Positions 55,690 through 64,000 of a DNA stretch of 64,000 nt are shown piece by piece. The stretch is taken from contig NC_074726.1 in the NCBI RefSeq assembly GCF_947242115.1, forward strand, positions 5,573,951 through 5,637,950, written 5' to 3'. The DNA comes from Biomphalaria glabrata (Eukaryota; Mollusca; Gastropoda; Planorbidae). Positions within the stretch are counted from its first letter, which is position 1; each line of letters begins with the position of its first letter. The position numbers and the translations under genes are program-made. A model generated the notes under the pieces. The model saw only the letters and a program-made list of their open reading frames with translations. It was not told the DNA's origin and did no database searches.

Positions 55690-57828
55690 GCTAGGTCAGA
55701 CAAGTTGTATGCCAAACTAAACAATGCTGCTTGTTTATATTAAAGTGTTGTTGTTTTTTAATGAAATAATACGTGACAAATGTTTCTTCTTGAAAAAAAA
55801 AAAGTCCCAGCTCAGAGCAATACAGAAGGGGAGAGTAATCTGAACTATTTGATTTCGGAGTTATCGTTTCTAAAGTAGAAAGCCCATATCATGCGACCAG
55901 GCAGCCATTCGACAATTTCAATTTCAATGAATTTTTAAAAATATAGCTTTAAGAAATGCAAGCAAGTAGAATGATTTATTGTGTTAAAATATTCTATGAC
56001 TCTGACCCCAATATCTGAAAATGATATTTTAGGTTTTGTTTTCAATGATAGCTACTGTACCTTAGAATGCGGCGATTTCATTGGATGCTTTATATGTTAC
56101 TCTTTGTGTTCTGTGGTAGTAGAGTAATGTTGAAGGCGTTTTAAAAAATTGTAGTCCTATTTAGTACCACTTTAAAAAAATATTGCTTCGATATACTAAA
56201 TATACTGCATGAATTAATTTAATATTATATTTGGACTTTAATGATTTTCTTTTCAAACATCGCTACAATCCAGTTGTGTGTATTTTAGTTTGTGTTTAAT
56301 TTCTTGTATATAGAGCATTTTTTCGAGCTTATAGAATGCTCGGAGGCTCTGTGGTCCTAGCTCTTTTGTGGACCAGTAGTGGTGGGAGGTAACTGGAAGA
56401 AGGTTTCCGTGCTGCCTTTACAAAAGGCATTTAAAATAAAAACATAACTTGAACCCCTTCAGTTGGTAGCAAAGTTATTTACTCTTTTCAGTCACACACT
56501 CTACAAAGAGGACATTGTGTAATCTTTTGTATTTAAATGTCAATGTCAAGACTCTATAGTATTGTCAACACGTTTAAAAAAAGATCAAAGTTAAGTTTAA
56601 AAACATTGTGTATAATAGGATCAAGCTACAGATTATGTTTAGCGCTAATATGTTTGTAACAGAAACTCGTAGTCTCAAAGGTCGTTGTGCTGGCCACACG
56701 GCACCACATGCTAGCCGTAGACCACAGAGTCAGAAGAGTTTCAGAAAGCTGGGTCTCCAAATAAATCTTAACTTTATTTTACTTTCAAAATACTTGGATG
56801 CTAATGAGTGGTCCACTAATAGTACAACGAATGTTCCTTCCATTAAAGTGCTAAAGAAAGAATCTCCCATTAAAAAACTCAATGTAAAAAAAAAACAACT
56901 CTTTTTAAACAATGATATGAAACAGTCAACATCAAACACATGTCATTATAATTTATTCTTAAACAGATCTGAATGTAGTTGGATTGCACATACGCCACAT
57001 AGAGTTATGTCTATTTTATAGACTTCAAATAATTTATCTAATTACGTGAATAAGGGATTTTCTTAAGTGATTAGGGGATTGTTTTAAGTGATGTGTGGAG
57101 TGTCTTAATCACATTAATACACAGTTTAGTAAACAGTTCAGTAACTAGTGGTATACAAAGTGTTTTAACTGCACAGATTCTCGAGGCTGAAAATACCTCG
57201 CAATGTTAGGTACAACTGTTCTGCAGCTGAAAATTTCGGAAATCACTTGGCAAAGATTCTTTAGAATTCAAAGCAGCTAAGTTGAACCTATTAGCGATTT
57301 CCACAAGGGTATCAAACCACGATATCACATCAATCTCAAATATGTCTTTTTTTGCCAGAATTAGCACATTTTTGTTTATTTTCCACAAATGTCTAGAATC
57401 TATGGCGCAGGCGTCCATACAAAAGTATTTGAGTTTAGAAAGAAAACTAGCTCATAGTCACTGTTCAAACTGATGGTGACTACACTTATGATGATCTCCA
57501 ATAATGTCGTTGAATGTAACATTATTTCCAGTAGTCTATATTGACTCGTTATCCTTCCATAAAAATCACTAGAATTCTATAAAAGCCAAAATCAAAAGTA
57601 GTAAACTATGCGAAGAAAAGACTTCACCATCTAGCAGGGAGTCATTAGAGCCATGAAGCCGCCTGTAGTATTTAGGTGAGGAAAACCTTTCTTTCAATAG
57701 AAAAGGTAGCCCAGCATCAGGTAAGTGTTGAATCCTTCTCGATAATTACTGAGACGTTTCATTGATTCTATTATCCATTGCACACAGCTATCGCGATAGA
57801 TGATGCCTGAACGTTTCAAGTAAAAATG
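55690..57828. other. Intergenic stretch before the receptor gene
   Basis: AT-rich. 56675-56735 is a scrap of SINE family A (GGTCGTTGTGCTGGCCACA), inside a 137-codon frame (56608-57021) that has no domain. No gene can be supported. Confidence 0.4.
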
Positions 57829-57834
57829 TTTATT
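57829..57834 (-). terminator. Poly-A signal of the receptor gene
   Basis: AATAAA on the minus strand, 22 bases after the stop codon. It is well placed, though unusually close, so a further signal downstream may be used. Confidence 0.5.
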
Positions 57835-57855
57835 TTTCAGAACCACGTTTTTTCT

Positions 57856-60800
57856 TCAGCATTTGCTGCAGTTGGACATTTTGTCCGCGTGCCGCACAGC
57901 TCCGTTCAGGTAGCCGTTGCTGCTTCCGTTTCTTACGGACTGTCTCCCGTGGGTCAAGTCAATCATAGAGGACCTGGTCTTGGATTCTCCACTGTCTGCG
58001 GCGGAGGTTATATGCGTGGAAGGAGCCCAACTCCTGGAGATATTCCTCTGCTGGTAGGCTCTCTGGCAGGGGCGGCCCGAGAAGGCCATGTAGATCCACG
58101 GGTTGGTGCAGCTGTTGAGGGAAGCCAATAGCATGCACACAACAGTAACTGGATCTGTGGGGAAAATATTTACACAGTAAAAATATTGATAGCGAATAAT
58201 AGTCAGTATTTTAGATAAATATGCACTTATAGTTAGTACAGAAAGGTCATTATATGTTTATTATTATAAAGAACTAATTATGTAGAATAGAGTACAACTT
58301 TTATATTTGTACAAGTTCTGAGACATTAATAAGAATAAAGACTCTACAGCTTTTCAGAACCAAATCCAGCAACAGGCCTGATTGTGTGCCTTTGATACCA
58401 GCAACAATCTATTTGCTGCTGGATACTACTTTGTACTTATAAAACCAATAACAGAACACATTGGCTAAGTAAGTCAGTGTAAGAGATTAGTTGAAGGATT
58501 CAACAATCCCGCTTAGCAGTTCTTTTTGTTCATAAGTGAACATTGGTGAACATTGGTGAACATTAGTGAAAGCAAGGAAGTGAGAGAATTTGGTTTTGAA
58601 TATCAAGTTTGTTGGTTTTGTTTTTCATTCCAGAATCTTCTGAAACTGAATTCATGCTTATTGTTATGCTCAGCATTCTCTAGGTCAGAATGACATGAAC
58701 TAAGAAATAAAAACACTTCGCAGTGGGCATCCCATAATCCATTTCTCAATGTTAAAAACAAATTCTGGTGTTGATTGAGAGAAAACAAAGTGATGGAGAA
58801 TACCAAAAATAAAACCAAAAAAAAGCGTATATAAAGTGTAATTATATCAATTACTCTGGATAAACCATATCACATTATATGTATTATATTATATTCTACG
58901 CAATATTGATCTAGACTAAATTCATCTGTGTTATAAGAAACATTTTTACCAATTGCTTTTGTTTAGCTAGTAACTTTCTCAGTACGCTATGATCCTATCA
59001 CTTAGTCTGGACCAGTAGTGAAAGGGGGAGGGAAAAAGGAGGTATCTTTGTAAATGTTCAAGATTCTTCAAGGGGACTAATTCAACTAATACCATCATAT
59101 CTGTACGATACGATTTTTTTCCCTTGTTCAAAATACCAAACCAAATAATAAATTACCAATAATAACTAACTAACTGGTTTTTGTTTTATTCTTGTGTTGC
59201 CAGGTAAAAGAAATAATTTTGCAAAATTTCAGCTTAATTCGAGATCGGGTAGGGGAGAAATAACGTGTGCAAACTTTTTATCAGACAGACAGACAGACAG
59301 ACAGATTAAGTTGAAATAAGCTTTGTAATAATGCCAAAAAGAATTTTTCTCATATTCATTTAAGAAGTAATGAGCACCAGAGTTCCTAAGTGTCACGAGT
59401 AGAGTCTGTGACCCATTTCGACCAGTTTCTAGAAGCTCGAGTTCAAACCAGTGCAAGTGTCCAGCGTAAACAAGTTAATTTTAGGTATCCAATCAAAGAA
59501 AGAGGTTAAGGGGAAAAAATAGCACACGTCAGCTTCTAGAAGGTCAAAGTTACTAAAATAATTAGGAGAGAAGCTTCCATGATTCTGGAATGTACGATTG
59601 AGAAAGGTATAAATTAAGGGAAAGTCAGTTAGACGGGGTCCTCGCATAGTAGTAGTTCTTGTAGAGCGTTGGTCCTCGCTCAGTCCTCGATTAGTAATAA
59701 GTTTTGTGATATCAGCGGGTCCATTAAGTAAAGTTATAGTAGTTGAAGTTGAAGTTATACTAAGTGAAGTTTCATGTATCATTTAAGTTTTATTTATGAA
59801 GTATCAAGTCAAGTTGTTATTAAATTGAGAAGTCAATTTTATGTGAAAGTTAAAGAAGTTTTAAGATAATACAGAGATGTTTCTTTCTTCATTTTATTAA
59901 ATTGTCAAGTTTGATTAAATAATCCCCGGCAAGTGTGATCGTCACACTAAGCAACAATAAAGGCAACACGAAAAAAGCAACAGTTTTTTTAATTGCTTAA
60001 TAATTAATGTTATCTGTTTAGTCTTAAGTAGGAGAAATCAAATCAAGACCAGATATATCGATAAAACAAAAATAATCAGGGGTTTATGTATTCAATTCGT
60101 TTTTGTCTTTTTTCCTCATAAAATTATAAATAACTTTGGAACTACCCGTTCGATGAAGTGTAAATTCTACTTCAAAAAGACATGATTAGTTCCCTTACGT
60201 TCAATGCTCGAGTCATTGTCAAAAGCGTTGATCATATTCACCAAGAAGAATGGCGCCCAGCAGACGAGGTAGCAGAGCACCACTGTCAAGGTCAACTTGA
60301 TGGTCTTCATCTTGGATTTGGACACTCCCCTTTGGTGACCCCGTGGCTTTTTGGAGTGCTCAGCGCTGTTGACCACAAGGGACGAGGTGTCGGGGCGATC
60401 TCGGGACAAGTAAGGTGAGCTGTCATTCCTTCGGTTGAAGGAGATTCTCATTTTGATGTGCTTAGAGTTGTCGTTGGAGTTATTGCCCATGGATCTGAAG
60501 ATTCAAAATATATTAGCTAAATAGAGTGTGGAAAACATGGCTAAACAAAAAAATTACTACAACAGTTGTACAAATGCGTTGTAGCTTTCATTAATTGAAT
60601 ATATATGCATACTTGAATGTTAAGTTAGTACCAACAACGTATTTGGAATATCCGGTACAGAATATGATGTACAGTTGGAGGCTCGATAATTCAAACTTCG
60701 GTATTCCGAAAGTCCGCTTAATCCGAAACCAAAATTAGGATATTTTTAGGAATCAACTTTTCCGATGTTATGAGTTACATCGTAATCTATAAATCATCTT

Positions 60801-63800
60801 TTACCGAAATTTATACAGCGTGTCCAGCTAGTTAATTTATCGCAGGATCCCAGGATTACTCCGCTACGAAATCTTTCATTAGCAAAATTGCTACCACATT
60901 GCTCTTCTCAGATCGCTATTTTATAAAATGTAAAGTTAATTTCCCTTTACAGACCTTGCGATCTATGGGGCAGATGATGTTTAAAGTCATTTGCTTCTTT
61001 GGTAAACGGTTAACAAGCAGGGTATTATGTGGCCAGCACAATGACCGATCGCATTTACTTTCCCTAACTAAAGTCAGGTACCCATTAGAGTTGGGTGGAC
61101 GCAGGGCCGCCCTAAATCTCCCGAAATTCAAAATTCCAATCTTCACCGAGACTCGAACCCAGGACCTCAGGTTCGGAAGCCAAGCACTTAACCATTCGAC
61201 CACGTCATGCAAACTTAAATTTTTATGTTAGTACCTGTAAGATGCCGACTCCTTCGACCCGACGCTGACCCAGACCACGTGACAGATACGTCCGTAGCAA
61301 AAGGCCAGGATGATGAAAGGTATGACGTAGTCGGAGACGAAGACCCAGGTGATGTACGCCTTCAGGCCCCATTCTGGCTCAAACGTTGTTAGACAGTCGT
61401 ATTCTCCTGAAACAGACCACAGAGAAACTCTCACAAGCTCGGCTTAATATTGCTGTAAATCTAAGGCAGGCAACTCAACGAAGTTTTACAGTAAATAAAT
61501 AAGTGTGTTTCTGTAATATGACAAACACATAACAGGTGTGCCAAAAACCCAAATCCCTTCTACAATCAAAGAGTCGTCTTCCCGTATTCTACCAGTGTTT
61601 TCCCCAGCAAACCTGAATACGGACCAACGACAGCCTTCCCTGCCTCGTTCCAGGTCCCTACTACAGACTTCAGGTAGCACAAAAGACGGCTCCTTAGTTC
61701 CCCAACAATTCAGACTTTACTTATACACTGTTCTCTACTTTCTCCCAGCGTCTTCCTGTTCTTGTTCAATAGTGCGCATGTAGGCACCACAAGCACTGGT
61801 GCAAGGCAGGGTTTTAACAATATTTTATCCATAGACATAAATAAATATAGACTGGAAAAAGGAAGTAACTTCATGTAACTTGAAAATATGTATATCTATT
61901 GTATTCGGATTTCCGAAATATGAAAAGTTACATGATCTTCATTCTTAGAGATTAAACAAAACTACACTGCCTCTTTATTTACAATATATATAGGTGTGTA
62001 TTGATATGAATACTTAACTTTTATACTGCTCATAAACGCTGTTTAATAAAGTACACAAAATTGCAAGTCACAAATTTTCGTTTCATAAAACTCTTTAATT
62101 GGCCAGTCTATATTTATTTATGTCTATGATTTTATCTTATCGATAAAATTCGAATTATTTGATTTTTTTATCATTTAATTAACGATGCAAGATTTATCAA
62201 AAAAGATCAAACAATGAAAAAAAAAATAAAGGCTTGTAAATTGTATAATTATCATTTGAGGAAAAATTAAAATTACAGCGTAGACAATTCTTTCTTCTCG
62301 ATCTAGTTGTTATCATTAGTTGATTACAGCAACAGTAGACTGTTATTGTGTTCTGTATAGAGTGTTCCTGTGTTGAATAAAGGCTATAATTGTCCACAAT
62401 CGTCTTGCCTAGCGCATCTATTGTTTTATATACAGATTGACAATTACACTAATGCACTTCTTCGATTCAGATGTTCATCTCTCCAGGTGTGCACTGGGAG
62501 GGGGGGGGATCAGGTTGAAAACACCTGCTATTGACGTCATCAATGACACGAGTTAATCAAATTACAATATTTCTTGCTTTGCTTTGTTTTGCAACAGAGT
62601 GGAGTTATTGTTTTTTAAGACGAAAGCAACATTAACAAGCAATATAATTTTTAAAATCAATTCCTATGCTCTAATATAGTAAACTTAAACATTCAGGATT
62701 TATTAGCCACTAAACAGGAAACATGTAAATGGCCAGTCTGGGGCCCGCGAACACTTAGTTCACATTTATTAGCGCAATGTTATATCATCTTCCTCTACCT
62801 CAATACTTTATGAGTAAATATCTTTGGTTGAGTTGTAACTTTTTTTTATCACATTATTGCAACTATTATTCTATAAGTTTGTATTGTAGAATGCAGCTAT
62901 GGGCTGCGATGTTTAATTGATCTGGTGATTGCGTTAATCTTGTTGCTATTGAAAATTGAAATAAATCTTATAATATTGATATTTATATGTATAGCTTTAA
63001 AATGCGTAGTTCTTTTTTTTAGACAAGCTTTATATATAAAAAAGTGTAATATATTTTGCTTATTTTCATTTATATTCAGCATATATTCGTATCATTTCAC
63101 ATTAACAACGTGCTGCGCACTCAGGGCCGGTTTTAAGTATAAGGAGGCCCCGGGGCTAACATTTTGTGGAGGCCTTACACTCTTTCGAAAGCTTTAATAG
63201 AGATCCACTTTATGAATGCAAATACTTATATCTGTAAGAATGCTATATTTTAAATGATAAAAAAAAAGAGTACTTTTAAATTTTATCTCACTTTCTCAGG
63301 GTAAAACTACAAGCGGACACTTCTTAATCACGACATTGTTGCCACCCGACGTAAGATTTATAGTTTTAGCGTATCTAACCGGTCGAGGCCCCATTCTTGT
63401 GATTTACCCGGGTCTGTATCCCCGCCTGCCTTGACTTAAATTCGGAACTTAAGATTCCAATCAGTTTTAAACTTTTATTAAAACTCCTTTATTTTATGTT
63501 CACTGTTTTGGCTATTGATTTATTTTTAGATCATTGCTAATAAAGCTGGAATTTAAACTTTTTTTTTGGTTTTAGAAAATTTAATAAAATGAATTCCTAA
63601 GCCACCTACCTGGTCCCACGGACTGGAGAGAGAAAATAAACACCTGGGGGAGGGCGTAGAGCAGGGAGAGGAACCAGGCCAGGGCGATCATCAGGTGAAC
63701 TCTCTTAGGAGACATGGTCTGGCTGGCCAGGGGATGACATATAGACAGGTACCTATCCACAGCGGCCATCACCAATACGTAGGAAGACACGTACATGGCT

Positions 63801-63805
63801 ATCAC
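57856..63805 (-). CDS. Vasopressin/oxytocin (conopressin)-type GPCR, 3' exons
   Basis: Four exons with matching phases: 63805-63610, 61406-61235, 60494-60199, 58154-57856; the 5' exons lie past 64000. They encode TM3 with DRYLSICHPL, TM4 (RVHLMIALAWFLSLLYALPQ), an extracellular loop with EYDC, TM5 (VIPFIILAFCYGRICHVVW), a long third loop, TM6 (CYLVCWAPFFLVNMINAFD) and TM7 with LNSCTNPWIYMAFSG. The ALPQ..FIFS, CWAPFF and NSCxNPWIYM blocks are hallmarks of receptors for vasopressin/oxytocin-like peptides, conopressins in snails. The receptor sits in the plasma membrane and signals through G proteins. The intracellular tail of about 75 residues ends SNCSKC. Relatives such as CCAP or NPS-type receptors are the main alternatives. 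Introns contain two solo LTRs and a SINE. All junctions are GT/AG. Confidence 0.92.
59391..59946. mobile_element. Solo-LTR-like fossil, family C
   Basis: A 556-bp unit with ends TGTCACGAG and GATCGTCACA and a perfect 5-bp target duplication CTAAG (59386-59390 and 59947-59951). A GGTATAAATTAAGGG box lies near 59608. No coding region remains, so it is a solo LTR, probably Ty3/gypsy by target size. It lies in the last intron of the receptor gene. The intact duplication points to a fairly young insertion. Confidence 0.78.
60935..61205 (-). mobile_element. tRNA-headed SINE, family A (minus), in receptor intron
   Basis: Reversed B box ACTCGAACCCAGGACC and the tRNA-like end ATTCGACCACGTC; the body has GTGGCCAGCACAATGACC. 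It ends about 30 bp from the TM5 exon of the receptor. Confidence 0.85.
61451..61819. mobile_element. Solo-LTR-like fossil, family B, in receptor intron
   Basis: Relative of 39964-40323, with ends TGCTGTAAATC and GGTTTTAACA-like (GTTTTAACA), and ATAT on both sides (61447-61450 and 61820-61823). Non-coding. More diverged ends than the other copy suggest greater age. Confidence 0.65.
61824..63122. other. Intron sequence of the receptor gene
   Basis: AT-rich with a G-run at 62500-62510; no further exon or repeat was recognised. Confidence 0.4.
63123..63433. mobile_element. Non-autonomous DNA element (GGGCCGG type), second copy
   Basis: CAGGGCCGGTTTTAAG start, GGAGGCC blocks and CCGCCTGCCTTGAC end, like 54493-54737. 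In the intron upstream of the TM5 exon. Confidence 0.45.
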
Positions 63806-64000
63806 CTGCGAAATAAAACGAGATTTTGACATTTGAATTTGTTTCTCTGTTAATGACGATAACACATGGTATAGCACTGTAATGCGGATATGTGATATCA
63901 TTTCTTAAAGTAGTTAAAGACACAACTGTTTCCCATGGTGCGAATGAGAAAAAAGGTGCGAATTTGGGTATTGAATGGAAGGGATGTGAAATACAGGATG
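63806..64000. other. Intron upstream of the TM3 exon
   Basis: The acceptor TTTTATTTCGCAG precedes the TM3 exon. The frame continuing to 63901 is intronic read-through, not coding. Confidence 0.6.

Noticed and set aside
56608-57021. 137-codon frame as a host gene
   Set aside because: It contains a SINE scrap, lacks any domain and shows no splice or codon support.
57856-63805. Receptor as a CCAP or NPS-type receptor
   Set aside because: These relatives share NPWIY, but NSCTNPWIYM with FSG and the ALPQ..FIFS block fit vasopressin/oxytocin-type receptors better. Not fully excluded.

Overview
The window looks like AT-rich, repeat-laden nuclear DNA of a mollusc, most likely a freshwater pulmonate snail of the planorbid type. 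The reasons are spliced genes with long repeat-filled introns, a cluster of AIG1/GIMAP GTPase genes (a family known to be expanded in molluscs), a lophotrochozoan-style vasopressin/conopressin-type receptor, and many tRNA-headed SINEs, LINE relics and hAT elements. The species call is inference; only the gene content and architecture are seen directly.

Positions 1 to about 53.4 kb hold a GIMAP-like cluster. It has the 3' end of one gene on + (2-499), two complete-looking genes on - (14358-16104 and 22829-24589), a decayed fragment on + (31458-31739), and two complete-looking genes on + (33667-39636 and 48878-53362). I could place a tiny first coding exon for each of the four larger genes (6, 15, 16 and 18 codons). 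Each is spliced in phase 0 to one large exon carrying the whole GTPase domain (GKTGHGKS P-loop, DTPG switch, TxGD in place of the usual G4 motif) and a coiled-coil tail. Three of the four end in a cysteine four residues from the C-terminus (CTFL, CNIF, CQII), which reads as a CaaX prenylation signal. This is the most interesting lead in the window.

Positions 57.8 to 63.8 kb on - hold the last four coding exons (TM3 to C-terminus) of a vasopressin/oxytocin (conopressin)-type GPCR; its 5' exons lie beyond the right edge. All splice phases agree.

The rest is mobile and repetitive DNA. There are hAT transposons with clear 8-bp target duplications (2533-3304, 5517-8160, 33830-35985 and several MITEs), four solo-LTR-like fossils with 4- or 5-bp target duplications, one broken Ty1/copia-like fossil, LINE 3' ends of at least two lineages, four SINE families, minisatellites and microsatellites. 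Nesting is frequent: a hAT lies inside a solo LTR with a MITE and a LINE piece inside the hAT, and another solo LTR splits an older repeat whose uninterrupted copy is also in the window. No CRISPR array, free-standing tRNA gene or rRNA gene was recognised.
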